Source of the DNA: an uncultured Granulosicoccus sp.
GTDB lineage: Bacteria; Pseudomonadota; Gammaproteobacteria; Granulosicoccales; Granulosicoccaceae
NCBI GenBank assembly: GCA_947492525.1
Contig: CANLNQ010000007.1
Coordinates: forward strand, 62,001-126,000
Direction of reading: 5' to 3'
Length of the DNA: 64,000 bases
The position numbers and the translations under genes were made by a program. The notes below the pieces were generated by a model. The model saw only the letters and a list, made by a program, of their open reading frames with translations. It was not told the DNA's origin and made no database searches. Shown here in pieces: positions 36,792 to 45,960 of this stretch. Each line of letters begins with the position of its first letter. Positions within the stretch are counted from its first letter, which is position 1.

Positions 36792-36820
36792 GGGTGCAAC
36801 CCCGAGTCAGTGAACTTCTC

Positions 36821-38179
36821 ATGCAACAACGCCTCGTCAATCGCGGTGTCCTGATCCTGCTGCTGATAGGTATCACGCTGCTGTTTCTGGCGCTGATCAA
36901 ACCCTTCCTTCAGGCCGTGTTCATCGCCGCGCTGTTTGCAGCCTTGTTCTCCCCGCTCTATCGCCGGTTTCTGTCCATTATTGGCGAACGACCGGGGCTG
37001 GCTTCTGCCTTGACCCTGTTGACCATCATTCTGTTCGTGATGGTGCCTTTGAGCCTGCTGCTGGGCGCCGTGACCTCTCAGGCGCTGGACATCGCCGATA
37101 CCGCCGTGCCCTGGGTACGTCAGCAATTGGCAACACCCGGACTGATTACCGAAACGCTGGAAGGCTTGCCGTTCTACGATTTCATCCAGCCCTATCGTGA
37201 CGAGGCGCTGAGTCGTCTGGGGGATCTGGCAGGCTTGATCAGTGGCTGGACAGTGAATGCCCTGCAGTCGATTACCTTTGGCACCTTCAATGTGCTGCTG
37301 AGTGTGATGATCGTCTTGTACACGCTGTTCTTTTTCCTGATCGATGGCGATCGCCTGTTGTTCTACATGTTGTATTACCTGCCATTGAACGATGAAGACG
37401 AGACCAAGCTGCTGCAACGCTTTACCTCGGTGACCCGAGCGACGCTCAAGGGCACGGCTGTCATCGGTTTTCTGCAGGGCGCGCTGGCCGGTCTTGCCTT
37501 GTATTTTGCCGGTATCCCCAGTTCCCTGTTCTGGGCGGTGGCCATGATGGTTCTGTCAGTGGTACCGGGTGTGGGTACTGCGCTGATCTGGATACCGGCC
37601 GTGATCTATCTGATCGTGGGCGGTAATCTGGTCGAGGCCGTGGCGGTCGGTGTCTTCTGTGTGGTGGTGGTGGGGACTGTGGATAATCTGCTGCGTCCCA
37701 AGCTGGTGGGCAACGATACGCAACTGCATGAGCTGCTGATCTTCTTCAGCACGCTGGGTGGTCTGCTGATGTTCGGCTTCATGGGCTTCGTGATAGGGCC
37801 GATCATTGCTGCGCTGTTCGTCACGCTGTGGGAGCTCTACGGCCACGAGTTCAAGGACTGGTTGCCCACGACGGCCTTTCGCCCGCGTGGCGGCGCCATC
37901 GAGTTTCCGCACGAAACGCTGGAGCGCATGGGCGGGCAGAAGCCGGTGTGGGGAGCGCAGTCCGCCGCCTCATCAGAGACTCGCCAAGACGCCGCAAGCG
38001 ACAGACCGACCCCTGCCGGCGATGGGTCTGCCATCGCGGGAGAACCCTTGACGATCGATCTTTCAGACGAGGGGCAGGCAGGCGAGGCTGTGGATAAGTC
38101 GGTGGATAAACGGGTATCCGGCAACGATATCAGCAGTTCCAGCGGTCGGCGCAGACGGCGTCGACGCCGGCGCTCGTAG
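36821..38179 (+). CDS. AI-2E family transporter (PerM/YdiK-like) with arginine-rich C-terminus
   Basis: The 452-residue membrane protein has about seven helices in the AI-2E/PerM plan, with the conserved region FLQGALAGLALYFAGIPSSLFW in the middle and the late helices around FGFMGFVIGPIIAALFVTLW. Members include the autoinducer-2 exporter TqsA and Na+/H+ antiporters; the substrate here is unknown. After the last helix comes a 100-residue hydrophilic tail ending with nine arginines in a row (SGRRRRRRRRRS), unusual for this family. ATG 36821 is supported by the promoter position. Confidence 0.85.
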   Translation: MQQRLVNRGVLILLLIGITLLFLALIKPFLQAVFIAALFAALFSPLYRRFLSIIGERPGLASALTLLTIILFVMVPLSLLLGAVTSQALDIADTAVPWVRQQLATPGLITETLEGLPFYDFIQPYRDEALSRLGDLAGLISGWTVNALQSITFGTFNVLLSVMIVLYTLFFFLIDGDRLLFYMLYYLPLNDEDETKLLQRFTSVTRATLKGTAVIGFLQGALAGLALYFAGIPSSLFWAVAMMVLSVVPGVGTALIWIPAVIYLIVGGNLVEAVAVGVFCVVVVGTVDNLLRPKLVGNDTQLHELLIFFSTLGGLLMFGFMGFVIGPIIAALFVTLWELYGHEFKDWLPTTAFRPRGGAIEFPHETLERMGGQKPVWGAQSAASSETRQDAASDRPTPAGDGSAIAGEPLTIDLSDEGQAGEAVDKSVDKRVSGNDISSSSGRRRRRRRRRS

Positions 38180-38223
38180 TGGCAATCCGTGACATCCCGG
38201 TCAATGATGCCACGGCAAGATCA

Positions 38224-38649
38224 TCAGGATTCCTGCGAGCTCCAGACGATTTCATCGGCACAGCTGATCGTGATGTCAGGAGCCGACATGGCGCTGGTAT
38301 CGAGGGTCTTTTCGGCCAATATCCAGGTGATGACCGAATTCGACATGCCTGTGGGTGGAATGGTTTCCATCACCAGCTTGATCGTACCCTCGTCGGCACC
38401 GGGGAGTTCATGCAGAACGATCGACCAGGCCGGTGTTGGCATGCTGGCCTCCACGCTGATTGTCGTGGTCTGCTCATCACGTTGCAGGGCCCAGTTCCTG
38501 AAGCCGTAGGTCCGGCAGGTCGTCTCGCTCGCTGAAACCGACTGCTGGTCGGCAGCAACTGCGTTCTCGATGCCTGCGCTTCCCAGACAGGAACATCCGC
38601 CGGCCAGCAATGCCGACAACAGGAAACAGGCGTGCAGGGGACTTTTCAT
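38224..38649 (-). CDS. Small lipoprotein of unknown function
   Basis: I do not recognise this 141-residue protein. Its signal peptide ends in a lipobox, LLAGGC, with Cys near residue 19, so it should be anchored by lipid in a membrane. The mature part has two further cysteines (in ETTCRTYGF and ISCADE) that may pair, and otherwise looks like a compact beta domain. Two in-frame ATGs (38649 and 38655) are equally possible starts. The subtilisin-like lipoprotein gene lies just upstream on the same strand (24 bases), so the two may be one transcript and one envelope system. Confidence 0.7.
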   Translation of the reverse strand: MKSPLHACFLLSALLAGGCSCLGSAGIENAVAADQQSVSASETTCRTYGFRNWALQRDEQTTTISVEASMPTPAWSIVLHELPGADEGTIKLVMETIPPTGMSNSVITWILAEKTLDTSAMSAPDITISCADEIVWSSQES

Positions 38650-38673
38650 GGTCATGGCCTTCCGGAAGATTAC

Positions 38674-41517
38674 TCAGTCGAGGACAGCGGGCTTGCTGAT
38701 GCGACGGGCACCCATACCCGGATGTTCAGTGCCATCGAATGCGGTCAATGCAAGGTTGGCGACATCCTCGAGCAGAAAATCCGCTCCGGAGATGTCTGCA
38801 TCCAGTTCGAAGGTCGCGTTGAAACCGAAGTTGCTGAAGGGAAATGTGCCGCACAACTCGCCCTGATCACAGATGAAGAAATCGTTGTCGGTATCCGTGC
38901 CGTAGATCAGGCGATAGGTCCCCTCTTCAATGGCGGGTGAACTTATCGCACCGCCGCTCACCCCATCACTCGAGAAGAACTGTTCATCCAGGGCTTCGAA
39001 CGTACCGTCATCGTTCATGCGCTCGATGATGAAGAATACGGCAGCGCTGCTGGCGACTCCCTGAGCCACTTGATTGATGGCCGAAACAGGCACGATATGG
39101 CTCGAATTGTCGCTGAGGTTGAAGGCGATCTGCCCTGACAGTGCACCGGATTCCAGAGCGCCTCGGTCGAGCACGAACGAGTATTCGCCGAAGCCATTGG
39201 CAGTGTCGGGACCAGAGAAACGGATCGGGACGGAGCCGTCCTGCAAGGTGAGGCTGTCACTGCCGGTAATGGATGACACGGAAACGGTTGTGCCACCCGA
39301 CTGCACGAGATCGAGCGTCACACTGTCCAGCGATGATCCGAAATCAAGCGATCCCGGTGAGGAGGTCACTATCGTTACAGGGGCTGGGTCGGGAGCGCCG
39401 CCGTCGGAGAACTGGAGAGCGCTTTCGATCATCTTGGGCAGTGACATCAGTCCGAAGCCTGTTGCATTGTCGAAGCCTGTGGCGCCGATATCAACGGTCA
39501 GTTGGCCGGCGGCCAGCATGGCTTCGATGTCGCTCTGTGTCAGGTCCGGTTCGATGCCTTTCATCAGTGCCATGCCTGCGGCCACGGTGGGGCTGGCCAT
39601 GGATGTACCCTGCATGAGGCCCCAGCTTGAGCGAAATCCGGAACCACTGGCAACGGCGATGCCCGCGGCAATGCCATCGGCCAGGCCATCACCATTGACA
39701 TCGACGCTCTGATCGCCGCCTGGCGCAGCGATATCGACACGCGGGTAGAAGGAGCTGTAGGGGGCCGCTGCGTCCAGCGTGTCCGTGGCTGCGACGGCAA
39801 TCACACCGTCGTCAGCCGCCGGGTAACTCACGACAGGTGCACCATCGTTTCCAGCGGAGGCAACCACGATGACGCCCTGGGCAACGGCTCTGCTGATCGC
39901 TGCGGAAATATCAGGATCCTGGGTCGGCCCGCCCACGGACATGTTGATGACATCGGCCGTGATCGCCGGAACACTGCCGCTGTCATTGGGCAGACCTGCG
40001 GCGTACAGAATGGCGTTGGCAATGTCACCAAACAGACCGCAGTTGTCGCCCGAGTTGTGCCCGACCTTGATGGCAATGAGCCCGATTCCCGGTACGACAC
40101 CGGTAATGCCGGCATCGTTCTGGGGTGCGACGGCCGTTGTGGATACGTGGGTGCCGTGAAAATGGTGGCAACTCCTCGGGTCGTCGTTCACTCGCACATC
40201 ATCGGAGGCGTCGGCGACAAAGCCATCACCGTCGATCACGGCGGGTACGAAATCGCGTTGATCGACGATGACACCGGCAAGGTCCGGATGGTCAATCACC
40301 ATGCCACTGTCGATGACGGCAAGAATCGGTCGCTTGCTCAGTGTGACGCTCTCCAGACGATCGACGGCCTCGGTCCAGCCTATCGCGCCCAGGTTCCATT
40401 GCAGGAAGCGATCGGGGACCGGGTCGGAGCCCAGTGATTGATGAGTGGATGGATACTGCAGCGCTGCGAAGATATCGTCGCCTTCCTCGCTGTTCATGGC
40501 CTTGATCATGTCGAGCATCGCCAGAGAATCCATCTCGGGCGCCGTCTTCGAGCTCTTGCTGTCGCCCGTGTGCAAGGCTGTCAGCGAGACGCGTTCCGCA
40601 CCGCTGTCTGTACTGCGTTTGCGTTGGACGGCCAGCGAATCGAGCGCTTTGGCCGTGTCCAGTGTCAGCGCAATACGCTTCGATTCCTGCGCCAGAGTCG
40701 CCAGCATCTGTTCGCCTTCCTGCATGTTCGAGACAAAGGCCCGGTTGGTTGCGTTGCCCGGTAGCTCTGCCACGGCAAGACGGTCCAGCCGGATATCGCC
40801 GAGCGAGATCTGCGACTGGAATGCCGATGTGGCAAATTCCGTGGCCAGGCTCAGCGTATAGTTCGATCCGCCCGAATAGGCGTTCACGGCGAGAAAATAA
40901 TCGCCATCTGACGGTACAACGATGGCTTCGAAGGCGCTACCGATGTTGATCGAGGCTTCCAGCAATTCGCCGTCTGTCGAGAAAAGTCCGATGTCCAGAT
41001 CGGCGTTGTCAGAGGCGCCCGGATCGAAATCGGCGATTTCCAGCAAGATGGATTGACTGCTGAAGGCGGAAATACTGAAGACGTCGAAGGTGTCTGTTGA
41101 ATCGGCAAATCGACCCGAGGCGGAGTTCGTCGGCGTGGCGGTGACAAAACCTTTCACGATCGCAGGGTTCGGGAGTATCTGGGCCGTTGCGAACGTATTG
41201 TTGTCAACTTCGGGGGTGGTCGGGTCGTCCACGTCGGTATCCGCCTGCAGTGCGTCATTCGCCGTGAGATTGCCGGACACCGTGTGGCTTTCCAGCGGTG
41301 TGTCGACCACATCATCATCGAGCGGCCTGTCGTCTCCGCCTTGCCCGTCATCGTCGGCGGGAGTATTGCCTTGCCCGGATGAACTGCCGCCACCGCAGGC
41401 TGACAGGCCAAGGCAGGCGAGCAACAGCAGGGAAAAACCGAACCTTCCGGTTGCAACTGATCTTCCGGTCCGCACGCCTGCTGCAAGGTCAGTAACCCGT
41501 GGCTTGTACATGGTCAT
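38674..41517 (-). CDS. S8 (subtilisin-like) serine protease lipoprotein
   Basis: The 947-residue protein begins with a signal peptide and lipobox (LGLSAC, Cys at about 41) followed by a Gly/Ser/Asp-rich linker. Residues about 135-225 resemble a bacterial pre-peptidase C-terminal-like beta domain (DTFDVFSIS, DYFLAVNAYSGGSNYTLSL). The catalytic domain has Asp403 (AVIDSG), His454 (HGTHVS), oxyanion Asn about 557 and Ser639 (GTSMASP). About 280 residues of beta-type sequence follow. It should act outside the inner membrane, either in the periplasm or at the surface. I start at ATG 41517; a second ATG at 41511 is equally good. The small lipoprotein gene follows it. Confidence 0.9.
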   Translation of the reverse strand: MTMYKPRVTDLAAGVRTGRSVATGRFGFSLLLLACLGLSACGGGSSSGQGNTPADDDGQGGDDRPLDDDVVDTPLESHTVSGNLTANDALQADTDVDDPTTPEVDNNTFATAQILPNPAIVKGFVTATPTNSASGRFADSTDTFDVFSISAFSSQSILLEIADFDPGASDNADLDIGLFSTDGELLEASINIGSAFEAIVVPSDGDYFLAVNAYSGGSNYTLSLATEFATSAFQSQISLGDIRLDRLAVAELPGNATNRAFVSNMQEGEQMLATLAQESKRIALTLDTAKALDSLAVQRKRSTDSGAERVSLTALHTGDSKSSKTAPEMDSLAMLDMIKAMNSEEGDDIFAALQYPSTHQSLGSDPVPDRFLQWNLGAIGWTEAVDRLESVTLSKRPILAVIDSGMVIDHPDLAGVIVDQRDFVPAVIDGDGFVADASDDVRVNDDPRSCHHFHGTHVSTTAVAPQNDAGITGVVPGIGLIAIKVGHNSGDNCGLFGDIANAILYAAGLPNDSGSVPAITADVINMSVGGPTQDPDISAAISRAVAQGVIVVASAGNDGAPVVSYPAADDGVIAVAATDTLDAAAPYSSFYPRVDIAAPGGDQSVDVNGDGLADGIAAGIAVASGSGFRSSWGLMQGTSMASPTVAAGMALMKGIEPDLTQSDIEAMLAAGQLTVDIGATGFDNATGFGLMSLPKMIESALQFSDGGAPDPAPVTIVTSSPGSLDFGSSLDSVTLDLVQSGGTTVSVSSITGSDSLTLQDGSVPIRFSGPDTANGFGEYSFVLDRGALESGALSGQIAFNLSDNSSHIVPVSAINQVAQGVASSAAVFFIIERMNDDGTFEALDEQFFSSDGVSGGAISSPAIEEGTYRLIYGTDTDNDFFICDQGELCGTFPFSNFGFNATFELDADISGADFLLEDVANLALTAFDGTEHPGMGARRISKPAVLD

Positions 41518-42137
41518 TTTCCGGTTGTTCGAGAGATATCGAAAGTGAAGACAGGGCCCGGGCATGAGCCATGGAGGTAGCTGGCTGCCGGTGCCGCGTG
41601 ATGTGTCTCGGCAGCGGTCACAGCCGGCTGCCATCTGCAGTGCGTGAAATACTCAGGCTTTGTCTGACAGTAAGCGGATCCGTTCCCGACTCCGGCATGC
41701 ACGAGGTGTGGACAGACAGCGATATTGACTGGCTGCCTGTCGCCTGCCAGCGATATTGACTTCCCGGTCCAGCGTTCATTCCCAGCCATCCCGATCCGTG
41801 GCGCGCGTTCTCTATCCGAGAACCTGCCTGTAATTGTTACCTCAATCCCGGGTGCAAGTCCACAGTAGGAATTCATATAGCTGGCCTGGGTCACTTTCCC
41901 TGTGCCCGGCGTCGGCATCTGGCTCTTTACAGGACGATGACAGGCGCGGAACAAGCAGGAAATGTCAGTGCTGGAGTCAACCGTCTTGCGGCTTCGCAGT
42001 GAAATTCCAGAGTAGTATTGTCATCGCGCCCGCTCACGGGATGCAGAGTGCCCCGATCAGTGTTGGGTGCCGGTGTCGACACGCGGCCGTTACGGCACCG
42101 GGCTTGCGGAAGTGGTGCCAGCGTCGCCAGCCCACCA
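41518..42137. other. 620-base spacer between crp-like gene and protease gene; no gene seen
   Basis: No open frame here has a plausible product or ribosome site. It should contain the leftward protease promoter. A 14-base direct repeat, CAGCGATATTGACT, occurs at 41717-41730 and 41748-41761, 31 bases apart (three helical turns), a spacing suited to two copies of a regulator. The segment 41580-41635 has interleaved GGCTGCC/GGCAGC arms that can form alternative hairpins. Confidence 0.4.
41717..41761. repeat. 14-bp direct repeat, possible regulator sites
   Basis: Two identical CAGCGATATTGACT copies (41717-41730 and 41748-41761) lie about 200 bases upstream of the protease start. The 31-base period places them on the same helix face. 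No family is suggested by the sequence. Confidence 0.4.
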
Positions 42138-42803
42138 TCACCAGTTGCGAGGCAGCTTCTTCATCAGGTGAATGCGTCCTTCACGCACTTCGATATATTC
42201 GCCTTTCACCAGTTCGGCCATGACCTTGCCCACCATCTCGCGTGAGGCCCCGATCATGTTTCCCAGCTCCTGATGCGAATACTTGCGCGGCATGGCCGGT
42301 GTGTCGCCTTCATGCTCCACGCACAGTTCCTGCAGCTTGTCGGCCAGGCGACGGTAGACATTGTCCAGTGCCAGGCTGCGACTGCCTTCGGTGGCGTCGC
42401 GCAATCGCTGGGTCAGCGAGCGAATGATATTGATGGCCATTTCCGGGCTGGCCCGCAGACAATCCAGAAAGGCCTGCTTGCCGATCATCAGGGCGGTGGA
42501 GGCCTCCAGTGTGCTGACCGAGGCGGATCGGGGTTCGTCATCGAGCAGGGAGATATCGCCGATGACGGCACCGGGCCCTTGCTGATACAGCACCAGCTCG
42601 CGACCTTCCTCGTCGCTGACAAAGACCTTGACCGAGCCGCTCTTGATCACATACATGGATTCGCCAGCATCGCCTTCGGTCATCATGATGGCGTGCTTTC
42701 TGAAGTTGAGCTCGCGAGTCTGCGCCGCAAGATCCGACAGCTGATCCTCGGTAAGGTGTTCGAACAGATCAACGTGTCGTAGCAATTCGATGGCGTTTGT
42801 CAT
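42138..42803 (-). CDS. Crp/Fnr family transcriptional regulator
   Basis: The 221-residue protein has a cyclic-nucleotide-binding beta roll (residues about 10-120, with GDISLLDDEPRSASVSTLE) and a C-terminal Crp-type winged helix (YSHQELGNMIGASREMVGKVMAELVKG split about 170-200). It lacks the N-terminal cysteines of FNR, so an iron-sulphur oxygen sensor is unlikely; a cyclic nucleotide or other small ligand is more probable. The recognition helix reads SREMVGKVM. It lies alone, with its own promoter region facing the dpp operon, whose 216-base divergent spacer it could control. Confidence 0.88.
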   Translation of the reverse strand: MTNAIELLRHVDLFEHLTEDQLSDLAAQTRELNFRKHAIMMTEGDAGESMYVIKSGSVKVFVSDEEGRELVLYQQGPGAVIGDISLLDDEPRSASVSTLEASTALMIGKQAFLDCLRASPEMAINIIRSLTQRLRDATEGSRSLALDNVYRRLADKLQELCVEHEGDTPAMPRKYSHQELGNMIGASREMVGKVMAELVKGEYIEVREGRIHLMKKLPRNW

Positions 42804-43019
42804 ACGGAGAGTCGGGCCTTGTCAGCGGTCTCTTCATTCTAGCAACCCTGATGGCAGTATCTCGATAGTCGGGGGTGTCTAATCGAATTTCAGCACAGGT
42901 TTATGTCTGAATCATCATGCTGGGGTACACTGATCCGGATCCCACCGCTTTGTCGGTTGGGCGCTGGCGAGGATTGCAACCTTGCCTTTGAATCCTAAAC
43001 ACGAAAGGTATATTTGACC

Positions 43020-44618
43020 ATGGCACTAAACAAGCTCGGTTTGATGGGGCTGGGGCTGCTCGGCCTCAGCCTCAGTACCCAGGCATTCAGCCAGGATACG
43101 CTGGTGTACTGCTCGGAAGGTTCCCCGGAAGGTTTTGATCCGGCGCTGTACACCGCCGGCACCACCTTCGACGCCTCCTCGCGCCAGATCTACAACAAGC
43201 TGGTGGAATTCGAACGCGGCACCACGAACACGGTTCCGGCGCTGGCGGAGAGCTATGAAGTCTCCGAAGACGGCCTCACCTACACCTTCAAGCTGCGTCC
43301 CGGTGTGAAATTCCACAGCACGGATTACTTCACTCCCACACGTGACATGAATGCGAACGATGTGGTGTTCTCATTCGAACGTCAGCGTCTGGCAGACAAC
43401 CCGTACAATCAGGTGTCTGGCGGTACCTGGGAATACTTCAACGGCATGTCCATGCCGGATCTCATCGAGTCCATCGAAGCGGTTGACGACCTGACGGTCA
43501 AGTTCTCCCTGACGCGTCCGGAAGCTCCCATGATCGCCAACCTGGCCATGGATTTCGCCTCCATCCTGTCCGAGGAATATGCAGCATCCCTGCTCGAAGC
43601 CGGCACCCCGGAACTGCTGAACCAGCAGCCGATCGGCACCGGACCATTCCAGTTCGTCGGCTATCAGAAAGATGCGGTCATTCGCTACCAGGCCTTCGAC
43701 GAGTACTGGGCAGGCAAGGCCGATATCGACAATCTCGTCTTTGCGATCACCCCTGATGCCTCGGTTCGCTATCAGAAAGTGAAAGCCGGCGAATGTCATG
43801 TCATGCCGTACCCCAACCCGGCAGATCTGGAAGCCATGGCCAGCGATGATTCGCTGACACTGATGGAGCAGGAAGGTCTGAACGTCGGCTATCTGGCGTA
43901 CAACACGCAGGTCGCGCCGTTTGACAACGTCAATGTGCGCAAGGCGCTGAACATGGCCATCAACAAGCAGGCCATCCTCGACGTGGTCTTCCAGGGCTCT
44001 GGCAAGATTGCCAAGAACCCCATCCCGCCTACCATCTGGTCCTACAACGAAGCCACGGTGGATGATCCCTACGATCCTGAAAAGGCGAAGGAAATGCTGG
44101 CAGCCGAAGGTGTCGAGAACCTGAAGATGGAAATCTGGGCCATGCCGGTTCAGCGTCCCTACAACCCCAATGCGCGCCGCATGGCTGAAGTCATGCAGGA
44201 AGATCTGGCCAAGATCGGTGTCGAGGTCGAGATCGTTTCCTACGAGTGGGGCGAGTACCTGAAACTGTCCAAGGAACTGGATCGCAAAGGTGCGGTGCTG
44301 CTGGGCTGGACAGGCGACAATGGTGACCCGGACAATTTCCTGGCAGTATTGCTCGGCTGCGATGCGGTAGGCAACGCCAATCGTGCCCAGTGGTGCTACA
44401 AGCCGTTCGACGATCTGCTGCAGCAGGCCAAGGTGACGTCCGATCAGGCCGAACGCACGCGTCTGTATGAAGAAGCGCAGATCATCTTCAAGGAACAGGC
44501 ACCATGGGATACCATTGCCCATTCGGTTGTGTACAAGCCTGTGCGCAAGGAAGTCCAGGACTTCAAGATTGACCCGTTCGGTGGTCATATCTTCTACGGT
44601 GTTTCTCTGGCCAAGTAG
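43020..44618 (+). CDS. dppA: Dipeptide/oligopeptide ABC transporter substrate-binding protein
   Basis: The 532-residue periplasmic receptor has a signal peptide cleaved near FSQ (about residue 26) and the DppA family opening YCSEGSPEGFDPALY, then PALAESYEVSEDGLTYTF and LRPGVKFH. It binds di- or oligopeptides for the DppBCDF channel encoded downstream. ATG 43020 gives a normal leader; a TTG two codons earlier has AAAGG at closer spacing but is less likely. A strong hairpin lies just after the stop, and an M24 peptidase gene separates it from dppB. Confidence 0.92.
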   Translation: MALNKLGLMGLGLLGLSLSTQAFSQDTLVYCSEGSPEGFDPALYTAGTTFDASSRQIYNKLVEFERGTTNTVPALAESYEVSEDGLTYTFKLRPGVKFHSTDYFTPTRDMNANDVVFSFERQRLADNPYNQVSGGTWEYFNGMSMPDLIESIEAVDDLTVKFSLTRPEAPMIANLAMDFASILSEEYAASLLEAGTPELLNQQPIGTGPFQFVGYQKDAVIRYQAFDEYWAGKADIDNLVFAITPDASVRYQKVKAGECHVMPYPNPADLEAMASDDSLTLMEQEGLNVGYLAYNTQVAPFDNVNVRKALNMAINKQAILDVVFQGSGKIAKNPIPPTIWSYNEATVDDPYDPEKAKEMLAAEGVENLKMEIWAMPVQRPYNPNARRMAEVMQEDLAKIGVEVEIVSYEWGEYLKLSKELDRKGAVLLGWTGDNGDPDNFLAVLLGCDAVGNANRAQWCYKPFDDLLQQAKVTSDQAERTRLYEEAQIIFKEQAPWDTIAHSVVYKPVRKEVQDFKIDPFGGHIFYGVSLAK

Positions 44619-44641
44619 TTCTGCCCGAGCACTGCAGGGAG

Positions 44642-44669
44642 ACGGCCGCATTTGCGGCCGTTTCTCGTT
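44642..44669 (+). terminator. Terminator/attenuator after dppA
   Basis: Arms ACGGCCGC (44642-44649) and GCGGCCGT (44654-44661) make a perfect 8-bp stem with loop ATTT, extended by flanking GAG/CTC, then TTCTCGTT. This is a good Rho-independent terminator 24 bases after dppA. It probably makes dppA the most abundant message while allowing some read-through. Confidence 0.75.
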
Positions 44670-44783
44670 GATGGCAGGGCGAATGCCGTTTTCGTCCCTG
44701 CGTTCAGGGCAGCTTTCCCGTCCGACTACCCACAGGCATCGCCATCAGGCGAGGCCTTGTGCAATCACAAAGACTGAAGGATC

Positions 44784-45887
44784 ATGAATTCCATGGCTGA
44801 TCGATATGAACCATTCCGAGCCGTCGCCCGGAAGGCATCACTGGATGCCATTGCGCTGGTGCCCGGCGCCAATTTCTCGCGTTTGTTCGGCACGGAGTTC
44901 CACCAGAATGAACGACCGCTGGTCGTCATCATTCCGGCCATCGGCGCACCGGCGGCGGTAGTGCCCAATCTGGAGCTGGCCTCGTTCGAGCAGATCGGAT
45001 TTGAAGGCGAGGTCTTCGACTGGCGGGATCAGGATGGCTATCAAGGTGCGTTCGACAAGCTGCTGCAACACCTGCCATTGGGGTCCGTGGGGGTGGAAGG
45101 TCAGGTCATGCGCGTTTTTGTCGATCAGGCATTGCGCAAGGGCGCACCGGGGCTGAGCATACACGATGCCCAGAAGTGCATCGCGGCCTTGCGTCTGTGC
45201 AAGAGTCCCGAGGAGATCGAGATTCTCCGCCGCGCTATCGGTATCTCCGAGCGAGCCCTGGCGAACACACTGGATGCGGTCAAGGTCGGCATGACGGAGC
45301 GCGCCATCGAGAACATCCTGGTCCAGAATCTGTTCGGTGAAGGCGCCGAGGATTTTTCCTTTGCACCCATCGTGGCCGCGGCCGAGAATTCGGCACGTCC
45401 GCATGCGCATTCGCGCGACGACTATGCCATCAAGGCCGGTGACTCGCTGCTGATCGATTTCGGGGCGCGCGCCGGTGGCTTGTCAGCCGACATCACTCGC
45501 ACGTTCTTCGTGCAGCATTGCAGTGATGCACGCGCCGAGGTCTATCAGACGGTACTGGCCGCCAATCTGGCCGGGCATGCCGCCGTCAACCCGGGGGCGA
45601 CGGCCCACGATGTGGATGATGCGACAACGCGCGTCCTCGAGGAATCGGCCTTTGCGGACAGAATCCGGCACAAGACCGGTCACGGGCTGGGACGCGACAT
45701 TCATGAGGATCCCTATATCATGCGTGGTAACCAGCAAGTGCTGGAACCGGGTATGGTATTCACGATCGAGCCGGGTCTGTACGACCTTGCCGATATCGGT
45801 GTGCGAATCGAAGACGATGTGCTGGTAACCGAGTCCGGTGCTGAGTCATTGACTAGTTTCGACAAGTCGCTGACGCTGGTCGGATAG
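44784..45887 (+). CDS. M24 family metallopeptidase (Xaa-Pro peptidase type)
   Basis: The 367-residue enzyme has a creatinase-like N-terminal domain and the pita-bread catalytic domain with all five metal ligands visible: Asp in LIDFGA, Asp in SADITRTF, His in GHGLGRDIHE, Glu in IEPGLY and Glu in RIEDDV. M24B enzymes cleave X-Pro bonds as aminopeptidases or dipeptidases (PepP/PepQ). There is no signal peptide, so it acts on imported peptides in the cytosol. It sits between the dipeptide receptor and the permease genes, which fits the use of proline-containing dipeptides. Two starts (44784, 44793) are possible. Confidence 0.9.
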   Translation: MNSMADRYEPFRAVARKASLDAIALVPGANFSRLFGTEFHQNERPLVVIIPAIGAPAAVVPNLELASFEQIGFEGEVFDWRDQDGYQGAFDKLLQHLPLGSVGVEGQVMRVFVDQALRKGAPGLSIHDAQKCIAALRLCKSPEEIEILRRAIGISERALANTLDAVKVGMTERAIENILVQNLFGEGAEDFSFAPIVAAAENSARPHAHSRDDYAIKAGDSLLIDFGARAGGLSADITRTFFVQHCSDARAEVYQTVLAANLAGHAAVNPGATAHDVDDATTRVLEESAFADRIRHKTGHGLGRDIHEDPYIMRGNQQVLEPGMVFTIEPGLYDLADIGVRIEDDVLVTESGAESLTSFDKSLTLVG

Positions 45888-45918
45888 GGTGCGTTTCATG
45901 AACAGTGTCACATCACGG

Positions 45919-45934
45919 ACAGCCCCGGGGCTGT
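45919..45934 (+). terminator. Short GC palindrome between peptidase and dppB
   Basis: ACAGCCCCGGGGCTGT is a perfect 16-base palindrome followed by TCTCGT. It may act as a weak terminator or attenuator in the 73-base gap before dppB. Confidence 0.4.
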
Positions 45935-45960
45935 TCTCGTGCGTCAGGCAGGACTGAACC

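Noticed and set aside
41835-41900. Riboswitch-like GGTGCAAGTCC element upstream of the protease
   Set aside because: The short match does not extend to a conserved core of any riboswitch class, and it lies over 300 bases upstream of the leftward gene.
43371-44651. A 426-codon open frame antisense to dppA
   Set aside because: No ribosome site or recognisable domain; the dppA reading is certain.
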